Positions 1-10,500 of a DNA stretch of 64,000 nt are shown one piece after another (the stretch's first letter is position 1; the number at the start of each line of letters is the position of its first letter). The stretch is from assembly GCA_928724745.1 (NCBI GenBank), contig CAKMXJ010000020.1, forward strand, positions 434,001-498,000, given 5' to 3'. Source of the DNA: Anthracocystis setariae. Its lineage: Eukaryota > Basidiomycota > Ustilaginomycetes > Ustilaginales > Ustilaginaceae. The position numbers and the translations under genes were made by a program. The notes under the pieces were generated by a model that was not told the DNA's origin, did not search any database, and saw only the letters and a list, made by a program, of their open reading frames with translations.

Positions 1-406
1 GTTTCAGTGTCGTGCGCACCAGCGCGAACAACAGTCTCGGCAGAGGCAGTCGCGCCACATGAACAAGGCGGCAAAAGAGAAGAAACCGTGAGAGTGAGAG
101 AGAGAGAGAGAGAGAGAGAAAGAAAGAGGCGCAATAATAATGCAGCTGCATGCCGCAAGATGCTCACTCCACTTTAGGTTCACGGTACACACATGCCGAG
201 TTGTCTCGATACCATCACTCCATCCACTTGTAAAGATATTTGGCCTATCGTACGGATAGCAAGGATTCCATCCGCTCGAGGAACATCTGGGTTAGAAACT
301 ACTCTTTCCGGGGTCCACTACTCGCCCGGCCCACACTCACAGCAAGCGCACTTTTTTCTTCAGATCCGGATCGTAGCACAGGCTTGATAGCATCTACTTG
401 AGAGCC
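1..406. other. Upstream region of the CaMK gene with a GA microsatellite
   Basis: No gene is supported here. A GA dinucleotide tract lies at about 90-127, and the rest is presumably the promoter and 5' leader of the kinase that starts at 407. The short open frames on both strands show no recognisable protein. Confidence 0.5.
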
Positions 407-1807
407 ATGCCATTTCATAACCCATTGGCCAAACAGCCAGAGTCGTATGTCAAGAAGAAGGAGTACGAGTTCAACAAGACGCTGGGCGAGGGGACGTTTG
501 GTATCGTGAGATCGGCAACGTGGAAGGCGGCGGATCCTCCGATCAACGTGGCAGTCAAAGTGATCAGCAAACGCATCTTGCGTGGTCACGACCAGATCGT
601 CAAGGATGAGATGAACGTGCTCAAAGGCCTCGACCAGCCTCACGTCGTCAAGTTTTTGGATTGGTTCGAGAGTAAAGACAAGGTTGGTTGACAGTCGCAG
701 TCCAATCTGCAACAACTCACATACTGTTGCGAAAAGAGATCTTGACTGACACGATTCGCTGTTTTGATTCTGCTCCGTGCCATGCGTGCACAGTACTATC
801 TCGTCTTTGAGGAAGCAACAGGAGGAGAGTTGTTCGAGCGCATCTTGTCAAGAGGACGCTTCACCGAATTCGATGCATGTCGAACCATTCGCGCGGTTCT
901 TTCGGCGATCCAATACCTTCACCATCACAACATTGTCCACCGCGACATCAAGCCTGAAAACATCCTGTACCGCACCGAGGCAGAAGATGCCAACGTGGTG
1001 TTGGTGGATTTCGGCATTGCAGCGCACATGAAGGACGACAACGAAGTCTTGACCTCGGTGTGTGGCAGTTTCGGTTACGCAGCCCCCGAGATCCTTGCCA
1101 AGAAAGGCCACGGCAAAGCCGTGGATATGTGGAGTCTGGGCGTCATTACGTATACCATGCTGTGCGGATACACACCTTTCCGGTCGGACGATGCTGCCGC
1201 GCTGGCGGCCGAGACCCAAAGAGGCAAGATTGAGTTCCACGATCGCTACTGGAAGAACGTCAGTGCGGAAGCCAAGGACTTTGTCAAGGCGTGCTTGACA
1301 GTAGACCCAAAGAAGCGTCTGACAGCAGATCAAGGCATGGCGCATCCATGGCTCACCGAAAACAAGCAAGAGACGCAGGGAGCGCATGATATCTCGGCAG
1401 GTCTGCGCGAGAACTACCGAAAGCGATGGAAGTCAGCCATTGCGGCAGTGCGCGCCTCGACCAAGTTTCGCACATTTGCACAGCTCGCAAGCGAAAACAG
1501 AGAGGCAGCGGCAGCAGCAGCAACATCGTCGTCGTCTACCTCGAATACCGAGCGCGTTGTGGATGATGCGGGAAAGATTTCACCTCCGACGAAACGCGAA
1601 TTGTATAGCGAAGATGAAGACGAGGACGGAGAGGCGAATCAATGGTTTGACACGGAAGACGGCAGTGCAAGTGCTGCCACCAAGAATGGTTGTGGTAGCC
1701 AACCAGAAGGAGCGTCGGATCAGACCAACAAGCAGGAAGGCTTTGTCGAGAAGCTGGAACACAAGCTTGGCGGCATTCATCTAGGTTCGTCCTCCAGCAC
1801 CAAGTAG
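407..1807 (+). CDS. Calcium/calmodulin-dependent protein kinase (CaMK family)
   Basis: This is a Ser/Thr kinase of 429 residues in two exons, 407-682 and 794-1807. The 111-nt intron runs GTTGGT...CACAG, and both ends fall between codons. Seen directly: glycine loop GEGTFG (27-32), VAVK lysine (K51), alpha-C glutamate (E68), HRDIKPEN with catalytic D143, DFG at 164-166 and APE at 189-191. The activation segment has the CGSFGYAAPE form typical of fungal CaMKs. After the kinase core, a basic helix (RENYRKRWKSAIAAV) looks like the autoinhibitory/calmodulin-binding segment, followed by an acidic, low-complexity tail. From the family, it would phosphorylate targets after Ca2+/calmodulin binding. 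The ATG at 407 is the first in frame and gives a normal N-terminus. The family call is firm; the exact CMK paralogue is not. Confidence 0.88.
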
Positions 1808-2596
1808 AGAGTCCATCCACAACATTGGATCCAACCTTGGCTCCGTCCGAATCTATGTGTTGACTGCTATATGTACAAAACACTATAGTGGTCTACTAAG
1901 TGATGGAAGCTTATGAGATCTTGGCTGTGCCTTGCTGTGTGTGACTAGAGCGCTTTTGTGTAATGGAAGCTTGTACTGCATGATTGCGTCGATATCAATT
2001 AAAATAATGTGGTGTCAAATTGAGTAAAATGATGGCGTAAAAAGTCTGCGCGCACGGGGCACAGTGATTTCAGAAGGAAACAGTCTGACTTACAGTTTTG
2101 TTATACTTTGACAGCGCGAATTGTGTTGCGTCAAAACCAAGAAATGTGAATAATAATTCCTTTTTTTTTTCTCTTTCTTTTCTGTTGCACCGCACCGCAT
2201 TGCACATGCACAATAATGCTCGCGCACTGCACTCTCGGTGTGATTTGGCAACCGCATCAGTTACGCCGTCTGCTGATGGTGATGGTGATTTCTTCCAAGG
2301 TCGGTGCACCATTTCGTACTCACACTGTATCAATTAGTTTGACTCTGTATGTGTGCGTGCGTCCTGTCCACCTCCAAGTCGCCACATTTCTGTCGCTCGT
2401 CCTATTGCCACCAAGCGTTGCCTTCATTCCTCAATCTTGCATCCAGCACGTGTGGCCTTCGTCCCTCGCCCCCACTTTCTCGCTCTCTGCATCTGCCGTC
2501 TCACTGACCACTGCTGCCAAGAGGCTCGAACGGGACGCTAAAGCAGGAGCACAGCTTTGCACCAACCACTAAGGGCACTCACTGGCGTCACAGCTC
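1808..2596. other. Intergenic region between the kinase and the Zrg17-like gene
   Basis: This 789-base stretch holds the kinase 3' region and the promoter/leader of the next gene. A T/C-rich tract lies near 2158-2190. No coding or RNA gene is recognised. Confidence 0.5.
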
Positions 2597-5500
2597 ATGC
2601 CTTCTCAGTCTCAAGACCAGCCCCTTGCTTCATCTTCTGCTACTGCTTCTGCTTCTGCTCCTGCTTCTACTCATCCATCAACGATTGCTGACGATCGTGT
2701 CTTATCTTCGTCCCGGCTAGCGAACCTCAACCAGTCCAGGCCTGCGCCGAGCGCGGCCAAGCTGCCTTCTTCGTCCACTCTCAAAGGGCAACCTAGTACT
2801 TGGAGCTCACCCGCGCTCAACCACAAGCGCTCTGTCAAATCCATCACCGAGGAATACGAACACCGACGCGACACAGTTCCCGCCTCTCTGCGTCCACCAC
2901 CTTCGATTTCGCGTCCAGCATCGCCTTCTTCCCCCACTGCACGTCTGTCTCCCGCACCTGCGCAGCATCACGACAGCGCAGCCGAGCCATCTCACGCTTC
3001 GACCTCGTCCATCTTCCAAAAGCCAGGGTCGTACTTGTTGCCCAACATTTCGGATCCTGCTGCGTCGACTGCCACCCCGCCTCGTCCGATCAGCCCCAGT
3101 GGCAGTTTCAGCACTACCTTCTCGAGGTCGCCTGCTATCAGGCTCGCAAGCGGCTCCTATCCTTCCACGCTGAGACCGCCGTCCAGAAAGACATCCAACT
3201 CTTCCATCAACTCTCTTCCTGAACCACCTGTGCCTTCGCAAGCTACCAACTCCGCAACCAACTCTCCACCCGCTGTCAAGACAGTCGCTTTGCCAGAGCT
3301 ACCACTTGCAACCACAACAGCCATGACTGTCGCTGCCGAGGATATGGCAGTAAGCCAAGCCTCAGAAGCATCACAGACAACATCGCACCAAGTTGCTTCA
3401 GACCCAGTCGAACAGCCTCACGATCAAGATGATGGTCTTTACCAAGATATGGACTCCGTCGACGATCTCGCTCCTTCCAATGCAACCGCATTGGCTGTCC
3501 CCTCCGTGGACTTTTCCAAGATGACTGCGGCGGAGCGACGCGAGCACTCGCGCAGGCACTCTTATATTCACGGTCGCAATCTTAGCGTCTTCTTTCCTCG
3601 GCCAGGCACAGATGCCGAGGCAGAAGCAGACGCCGTAAAGGCCCGCGAGCACTTTGAGGCAGCAGAGACCAAAGCCGCTCCGGTCGCTTCTTCCTCTTCG
3701 ACATCAGCAACCAACACTCATGACGCTTCCTCCAAGGTGCACCGTCGCGGTGGTAGCGGCAGCAAGCCACAAATCACCGTGAGCACCGATTCATCTTCAC
3801 TGTCGCCCCGTTCCGCCAGCTTCGTCACCGCCAACGAAGCGGCAAGCGGCAAACTTAGCACGCCAAATCAGCTCGGCGACATCAGTCCCAGCCCGACCAA
3901 GAGCCGACGCGGGCATCACCACCGTCACAGCGTCGCTATGCTTGACTCGGCGCTCAGCCCACTCTCTACACATCCACTTGGGCACATAATGGACAGATCC
4001 ACCTCTTCCAGTTCCTGGGTCTCGGACGCCTCTTATACCGGACAGTTCGACACACCGATCGATCATCACCCCCACGATCACTTCCACGATCACGATCACG
4101 GTCACGGTCATGGCCATAGTCACAGCCATAAGGACAAGCACGAACACGCCACCCATCGACGAACTTTCCATGCCCGTACAGTGTCAGCCCTCGGCCACAT
4201 CCCGCAAGCTTCGCGTCCACTGCTGTTGTTCGGCATCTCGCACTTTGGTCTTGGAGCAGCCCTCTGGATGGCAGGACAAGACGGCGATTCGCTCTCCGCG
4301 ACCGGCCTGGGTTATCTCGTCGTTTTCGACGCCATGGGCATTTTGAGCAGCGCTATGGCCGACTGGGCGCTCGAATGGGAACAGCACGCCAGCGACCTTG
4401 GACGCAGAACCGGCAAAACAGAGGGAACCACGCTGCGCCGTCCTTACGGCATGCACCGAGTCTCGACTCTGCTGCATTTCGTTCAGACCATCTACTTGCT
4501 CTTTGCGAGTGTATATGTGCTCAAGGAGTCCGTCGAACATGCGCTGCTCCAAGGTGGTGATGCGTCCGGTGTCGAGGTGATGGTGGACTCGGCTTCGGGT
4601 CACGACCACTCGCATGCACATGCAGAGCATTCGGCTGGGATCGTGATGCCAAACCTTTTGCTGGCGCTCTCGCTTGCGGCATGCGTGTTTTCAAACATTG
4701 TCATGAGCAACCACGCCAAGTTGGTGGCAGCCTGTGGCATCAACACGGCCGCCTCTGGCGGAGCACCCGGGGGACCTCGTCACGGACGAAGTGGGTCGGT
4801 GCTGATGCGACCCTCGGAGCTTGCGTCTCCGTTGCTTGCACTGCTGGCCAATCCGTTTAGCCTGACGGTGCTCTTCTTCTGCTCTGCACTACTCTTTGCT
4901 GGACTGACGATGCCGTCGATACAAGTTGCAGCTCTCGACAAGGTGTTGGCAGGACTTGAGTCGGTTTCCATGTTCTACGTTGCGTATCCGGCCTCGGTGG
5001 CGCTGGGCAAGGTGCTCCTGCAAACGGCACCCTCCGATGCTGCACCGAACAAGCAGCAACTTCAACGAGCGATCAAAACGGTCGAAGCCCATCCACTCGT
5101 CTCGTACGTTGCTCCGCCGAACGTTTGGCAGCTGACCCCACCCACTTCGTCGCTTGTGCAGGCCGACCGCGGATCGGGCATGCTTTCCGGCAGCGGTGCC
5201 GGTGGACGTGGCGTGCACGTTGGAAGCAAGAGCGCCTCGTTGATAGCATCGGTGATGGTGTTCCTGCGGCCCGAGGCAAGCGAAGAGGATTGTTTCGAGA
5301 TGACCAAGTGGGTTTGGGAAAGATTGGCGCCGAGTGTAGCGGCAGGAAGGGGTTTATTGGCGGGTGAGATGTCGAGGGGTACGCAGAGGGCGGGAGAGTT
5401 GACGGTGGTGGTCAAGAGGGAGGGGCACGAGGAGGATGGTACGCAGCGTAGCTTTGGAGGTGGATGTGGACACGACCATAGCCATGGACATGACCATAGT

Positions 5501-5659
5501 CACCACGGCCATGACCACCGTGATCATAGTCATCACAGCCACGAACACAGCCATGATCATGCCCATGGTCAAGGACATAGCCACGACCATTCTCAAGGTC
5601 ACTCGAATGGCAGCAACCACCACCACCACCACCATCACCACCACCACCACCATCACTAG
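2597..5659 (+). CDS. Cation diffusion facilitator, Zrg17-like zinc transport subunit
   Basis: This is a single-exon gene for 1020 residues. The first ~480 residues are Ser/Pro/Thr-rich and look disordered. A His/Asp-rich tract follows (~485-515), then several hydrophobic segments (~535-800) with the block PYGMHRVSTLLHFVQ...YVLKESVEH, which resembles fungal Zrg17. The C-terminus (~955-1020) is dominated by HDH/HSH repeats and ends in about 14 consecutive histidines. Yeast Zrg17 pairs with Msc2 to move zinc into the ER and secretory pathway. The helix that normally carries the CDF HxxxD zinc site reads FDAMGILSSAMAD, without that pair, which fits a non-catalytic partner subunit (inference). The ATG at 2597 opens the frame. 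The CDF assignment is stronger than the Zrg17 one. Confidence 0.7.
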   Translation: MPSQSQDQPLASSSATASASAPASTHPSTIADDRVLSSSRLANLNQSRPAPSAAKLPSSSTLKGQPSTWSSPALNHKRSVKSITEEYEHRRDTVPASLRPPPSISRPASPSSPTARLSPAPAQHHDSAAEPSHASTSSIFQKPGSYLLPNISDPAASTATPPRPISPSGSFSTTFSRSPAIRLASGSYPSTLRPPSRKTSNSSINSLPEPPVPSQATNSATNSPPAVKTVALPELPLATTTAMTVAAEDMAVSQASEASQTTSHQVASDPVEQPHDQDDGLYQDMDSVDDLAPSNATALAVPSVDFSKMTAAERREHSRRHSYIHGRNLSVFFPRPGTDAEAEADAVKAREHFEAAETKAAPVASSSSTSATNTHDASSKVHRRGGSGSKPQITVSTDSSSLSPRSASFVTANEAASGKLSTPNQLGDISPSPTKSRRGHHHRHSVAMLDSALSPLSTHPLGHIMDRSTSSSSWVSDASYTGQFDTPIDHHPHDHFHDHDHGHGHGHSHSHKDKHEHATHRRTFHARTVSALGHIPQASRPLLLFGISHFGLGAALWMAGQDGDSLSATGLGYLVVFDAMGILSSAMADWALEWEQHASDLGRRTGKTEGTTLRRPYGMHRVSTLLHFVQTIYLLFASVYVLKESVEHALLQGGDASGVEVMVDSASGHDHSHAHAEHSAGIVMPNLLLALSLAACVFSNIVMSNHAKLVAACGINTAASGGAPGGPRHGRSGSVLMRPSELASPLLALLANPFSLTVLFFCSALLFAGLTMPSIQVAALDKVLAGLESVSMFYVAYPASVALGKVLLQTAPSDAAPNKQQLQRAIKTVEAHPLVSYVAPPNVWQLTPPTSSLVQADRGSGMLSGSGAGGRGVHVGSKSASLIASVMVFLRPEASEEDCFEMTKWVWERLAPSVAAGRGLLAGEMSRGTQRAGELTVVVKREGHEEDGTQRSFGGGCGHDHSHGHDHSHHGHDHRDHSHHSHEHSHDHAHGQGHSHDHSQGHSNGSNHHHHHHHHHHHHH

Positions 5660-6319
5660 AAAAAGTTTTCTTGCCGCATCTTGTCGCGCAACAGAGGCGG
5701 ATTGACGGCCTCGCTGATCTTCGATCTTTATCTAACGTCTTTTCTCGATACAATGTTGGTCGTGTTGCAATTGCCATCATCAGCATCCTAGCCGCTGTTT
5801 CTTTCGTCATTCTGTGGAGGCCTGACGGCTGTGCATTCCATCGGTCAAGTCCGAGAGAGCGCTGTGCAGTTGAATTATTATTTTTTGGGCGGAAAAAGGG
5901 TCAGGGCGATCATGCACGTGCGCCATGGCCGCACAGTGACTCGAATCGGAGTGTAGGCTGATAGCCGTGATTAATTTAATTTTGATTTTGATTTTATCTA
6001 CCGAATTCCATGTTGAGAAGAAATGCGAAAGAAAAAGAAAAAACAAAAACAAAAAAAAGTTACACATCACTGCATCGGAGGTGCGGATCTTTGTTGTTCG
6101 GATGACTTGGATCACGCCGCTTTCATTTGAACCAATTCGACGTTCTTCTCCCCTACATCCGTCTTGAAGCTAGTCATCTCGCCACCACATCGCATTTGCA
6201 TTTGCATCTGCGTCTGCATCTGCGCTCACACGCCCTCACTGCCAACTTGCCGAACAACGCATCTTGGACGTCGAATCGGATCCAGCAGCAACATCATCTA
6301 AGCCTGCAACGTTGTGACC
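5660..6319. other. Intergenic region and HIS1 promoter
   Basis: This stretch holds the 3' end of the Zrg17-like gene and the HIS1 promoter. It contains a short GATTTT-type repeat (about 5977-5997), an A-rich tract near 6030-6058, and a TGACTC motif at 5937. No gene is recognised. Confidence 0.5.
5937..5942 (+). promoter_or_regulatory. Possible Gcn4/CpcA site upstream of HIS1
   Basis: TGACTC lies about 380 bases upstream of the HIS1 start. Gcn4/CpcA activators bind TGACTC in amino-acid biosynthesis promoters, and yeast HIS1 is a classical target. A 6-mer can occur by chance, so this is a weak call resting on gene context. Confidence 0.3.
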
Positions 6320-7297
6320 ATGTCGAACCTGCTCAGTGCCGAGAACCTCAATGGGCGATTGCTGTTCGCTATCCCAAAAAAAGGACGACTGTATGAAAAG
6401 TGTCTCGAGATCCTTTCGGGAGCCGATGTTCAGTTCAAGCGTCAGCACCGTTTGGATGTTGCGTTGGTGCAGAACCTACCGATTGCACTCGTCTTCCTAC
6501 CCGCAGCCGACATCCCACGCTTCGTAGGCGAAGGTAACGTCGACCTCGGCATCACGGGTCAAGACATGGTAGCCGAAGCGGGCCAAACAGTCTCGTCGCT
6601 CATCACTGAAGAACTCCAACTCGGCTTTGGAAAATGCTCGCTCGACGTTCAAATCCCCGATCCAGCTCTCCCGGCCAACTCGGGCAAGAGCATCAAGACG
6701 GTTGAGGATCTAGTCGGCAAAAAGGTTGCGACGAGTTTCGACTACTTGGCCGCCAAGTACTTTGCCGAGCTGGATGCCAACGTCACAGCGTCTCGTCGTG
6801 CCGCAGGTACTTTGGCCAAGGATGAGGTGGTCAAGACGCAGATCGAGTATGTTGGTGGCTCCGTCGAGGCAGCATGTGCGCTCGGGCTGGCCGATGGCAT
6901 CGTCGACCTGGTCGAATCGGGCGAGACCATGCGTGCTTGTGGCCTCACCAACATCTCGCGTCTTCTCACATCACAAGCCGTCCTCATCAAACCAACAACC
7001 CCACACCCGCGCTCCGACACCGAGTTGATCAAACTCATCACCGCCCGAATCCGCGGCGTCATCGCTGCTTCCAAATACGTCCTCTGCCAATACAACGTGC
7101 AGAAGAAAGACCTAGCACAGGCTCTCACCATCACCCCCGGAAGACGCGCTGCAACCGTCAGTCCACTAGAAGACCCAACCTGGAACGCTGTCAGCTCCAT
7201 GGTCCTCAAAGCAGAGGTTGCAACCATCATGGATAGGTTGGATCACATCGGCGCAAGCGATATCCTCATCGTAGGCATCAACAACTGTCGCGTCTAA
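6320..7297 (+). CDS. HIS1: ATP phosphoribosyltransferase (histidine biosynthesis, first step)
   Basis: The gene encodes 325 residues in one exon. The enzyme joins ATP and PRPP to form phosphoribosyl-ATP, the committed step of histidine synthesis, in the cytosol, and is usually feedback-inhibited by histidine. The N-terminus (GRLLFAIPKKGRLYEKCLEIL) is the conserved HisG start. GEGNVDLGITGQDM and the EYVGGSVEAACALGLADGI region match the catalytic lobes. The last ~75 residues, ending in SDILIVGINNCRV, form the regulatory HisG C-terminal domain of the long form. The ATG at 6320 has a good context (GACCATGT) and suits the family length. It converges with the paladin-like gene, with 212 bases between the stops. 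Confidence 0.95.
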   Translation: MSNLLSAENLNGRLLFAIPKKGRLYEKCLEILSGADVQFKRQHRLDVALVQNLPIALVFLPAADIPRFVGEGNVDLGITGQDMVAEAGQTVSSLITEELQLGFGKCSLDVQIPDPALPANSGKSIKTVEDLVGKKVATSFDYLAAKYFAELDANVTASRRAAGTLAKDEVVKTQIEYVGGSVEAACALGLADGIVDLVESGETMRACGLTNISRLLTSQAVLIKPTTPHPRSDTELIKLITARIRGVIAASKYVLCQYNVQKKDLAQALTITPGRRAATVSPLEDPTWNAVSSMVLKAEVATIMDRLDHIGASDILIVGINNCRV

Positions 7298-7324
7298 TTC
7301 TCTCCAACCTCCTCGCCCGTCCAG

Positions 7325-7352
7325 TGTATATATATACATATATATCTATATA
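7325..7352. repeat. AT-dinucleotide tract between convergent genes
   Basis: A TATA-type simple repeat sits between the HIS1 stop and the paladin-like stop. It may form part of the 3' ends of both transcripts, but that is inference. Confidence 0.6.
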
Positions 7353-7509
7353 GCCAAAGTCAGTACAAGGTGAAACACATACACACACCAAGCCGTTCTG
7401 TGTTGGCATAGGAGTTCTTTGACCATCCTTGCCCCGCACACGCACAGCGCACAGCGCACAGACGCCCCGCTGCTTGAAACGTTTGCATTCCATCGACGCA
7501 TCCGCCTAC

Positions 7510-10500
7510 TTACTCGAGTCTATCCCTACCGAGAATATTATCGATCTCTCTCCTTGGCTGCAACCAGCCTATGAACGACGGGAACCTCCTCCTTTCATCT
7601 GCATAGTTCGTATACGCCGTCGAACTGGATACCTGAGACGACATCGACTCTGACCTCCGCCTTCCCCCCACCCCCTCGCTCTCCTCCCTCCCATCACCCA
7701 CCAGGGGCAGCAGCGGCACAAACCCGTCTGCCTCGCTCTTATCCAGCAAATAATTCGCAAACGTGATCAAATACCCATACCGCTGCAAATAATTCGTAAA
7801 CACCGTCGTCAAATGCCGCCACTTTTTACTCCCCGTCTCAGCATTGTCCGCCCTCAACTTGGAATCGTAGATCGCCTTGCGTAGATTCTGCACCGCTTCC
7901 ATCCGATCGATCGCCCTATCCGTCAACTTCTTGGCGAGCTTGCCGTGCGAAAGCACACCCACCAGCTGCAAGATCGTTCGCCATTCGCCCTGCAACCACA
8001 GATCATCCTCGCGACTGTCGAGATTGTCCTTCGGCTGACCGAACGCTTCCTCCTCCACCGCAACAGCAGAAGCAATTGCATCGTCAGCACCACCACCACC
8101 ACCAGGCGCGGGTAACATCATCGAACCACCCATCTCGTACCCCGCCACCAACTGCTCCCCATAGTGCCAAACCGTCGACACCAGCGAAGCGATCACCATC
8201 CCGGTAGTCGTGCGGCCTCGACCCATCTGGCAGTTAAACACGCACGCAGACCCTGTCTGAAGCGCCAGAATCACCCTCTCCTCCAGCTGCGAGAACACTG
8301 CCGGCACCGGCGCCTGTTCATCCGTGATCGCCAGACGAGCATAATCCACCTTGTACCCTTCCCTCTGAACGAGCTCATACACCTCACGAGGCGTAAGCAC
8401 ATCCCCCTCCTTGACCGTCTCCCAAACCGGAACAATGTCGAACTCTCCCTGACGAATCTCGACCTCGTCATGCAGCAGCACACGACCCCCGCGTTCCGCC
8501 GCCTCCTTGAGCATGTCATTCTTGAGCGACACCTCCATGCCCTCCACCACATCGGTCGTTACCCCGGTCGCTTCGATATTCGTGATCGGCTGGTCAGCCA
8601 GACGCAGCACATGCGGACGTCCATTGACGTAAAGCACCGGCTCCTCTCGCAGCGACGTCCAAACCACCTTGGCGGGCCCATTCGGCGCCGCACCCATCCT
8701 CGTCAACCCGCGACGCAATCCATCCACAGTTGGCATACCCGACCCCCACGTCTCCCTCCCATGACTCACCAACGGCGTCTTGGGCGTCATCGGCGTCGAC
8801 CCCTGACCCGACCCGCTCGTCGTACTCGGCGGCGCGAGCAACAACGGCACCCCTCTCAGATTCGGCATCCCCTCGATCCGCTCCGGCAAACCCAACTTTA
8901 AAATCCCGCTGAAAAAGTCCGACTTGAGCATAGTGTACGCCGACAAAATACTGCCACTCCTATGCGAAACCACGTCCTGCACCTCGTCCGACAGTGCAAT
9001 CCCATCACTCGCATCCACCTTCTGCAACGGCATGATGGTCGAGATATCGATCTTGTCAAACTCCTTGGCGATCGTATCGAACACCGGCTGACGCGTCACA
9101 AACGAACGGAAGCTCGGTGAGGCTTCGAGCACTCCCGGCCGCGTCTGGCTTAGATACGACTGAAACACGATCAGCAAAAAGTACCTTCGAAGATTATGGA
9201 TGCCCGACTGGATGCGTTTCTTGCGCAGCGCTTCGTCCTCGGTGTCCTCGGCGGCGAGACGCGATTCCTCAATCGCTTCGCGAAGATTAGTCACGCTAGA
9301 GCATTGATCGATGCACTGGTCCACCATCTTCTTGACCTCCAACCCCTTGGGGATCACACGCAACAAACTGTTGATGACGTGGTAACTGAGAGGTGTCCGC
9401 TTGGACGCCGCGCCCTCTTCGGCCGGCTTCGAGACGCTGGTATCGTCGAGCAGATCAGCGTTGAACGTCTCATGCGCATTCGGCGTAACTGAACCACTAT
9501 CCTGCGCGGACGAAGACAATCGAAGCCCATCCGAACTCCCTTGATCCTTCAACCGCTCCGATGCATCTTGCCCATCCTGTACCTCTGTCAAGTTTGCATC
9601 CGAATGCCCACTCTGATCGTGCTCCAACCAATTCGAAATCATCAGAATAAGCACCGCCGTCATGGTACTTCTTCCACGCCCCAACTGACAATTCAGTACA
9701 ATAGGCTGTCTCTCCACATTCGCCTGCAGCACCGTGGAAAGCAGCTCGCTGATGTCGGAAAAGTCCGGTGGCTTTTCGGCCGTCATTGGAATCCTGCGGA
9801 ACCGCAGCTGAACCTTGTCCTTGCAATCAACCCCGATGAACGCCATGATCTCCTGCACCGTATCCACCTCGGACGCATTCGCTTCTTCCCAGATCGGCAC
9901 CACCGTCCCGTCCGCAGTCTCGGTATGCAGAAGCAACCGTCCCTCGCCCGCCTTCAACTCGTTGACCACATCGTTCTTCAATCGATCCTCAAGCAGCAGC
10001 AGACGATCCCAGTTGATCCCTTGGTATGCCTTGATATTCCGCAGCGACATTCCATCCTGACGAAGACAGTACGGCTTACCATTCACGTACACGATCGGCT
10101 CCTCACGCAGATTGATCCAGGTAACCGTGCTCGTCGTGAAACTGTTCGCATCGCTCTTGGATGCATAGTGTTCGTGCAGAGCGGCGACCACGTTGCGAAT
10201 GCCATCCACGGTCGGCTGCCCTGTAGCAAAGATATTGCTGCCTGGAATGCGACGGAAGTTGACCGTACCCCGGATGGGCAGTCCGGCATTCTTCTCGATA
10301 AACTTCCTCCAAATATCGCATTTGAGCAACGTGCGAGGACGCAGCACAATCCCGGCTCGGTTGCGGATCACGTAGTCTGCAAATTCGTCGCCGGACACTT
10401 CACCAAATCGACCTTGCAGCTTTTCGAACGTGGCCACCAGCTCTCCCGCCATACCACCACTGAGGATGCGCAGATCACCCACCGGGTCAAAAAAGTAGAG

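Noticed and set aside
8164..8901. 245-codon plus-strand frame inside the paladin-like gene
   Set aside because: Arg/His/Pro-rich antisense shadow of coding sequence.
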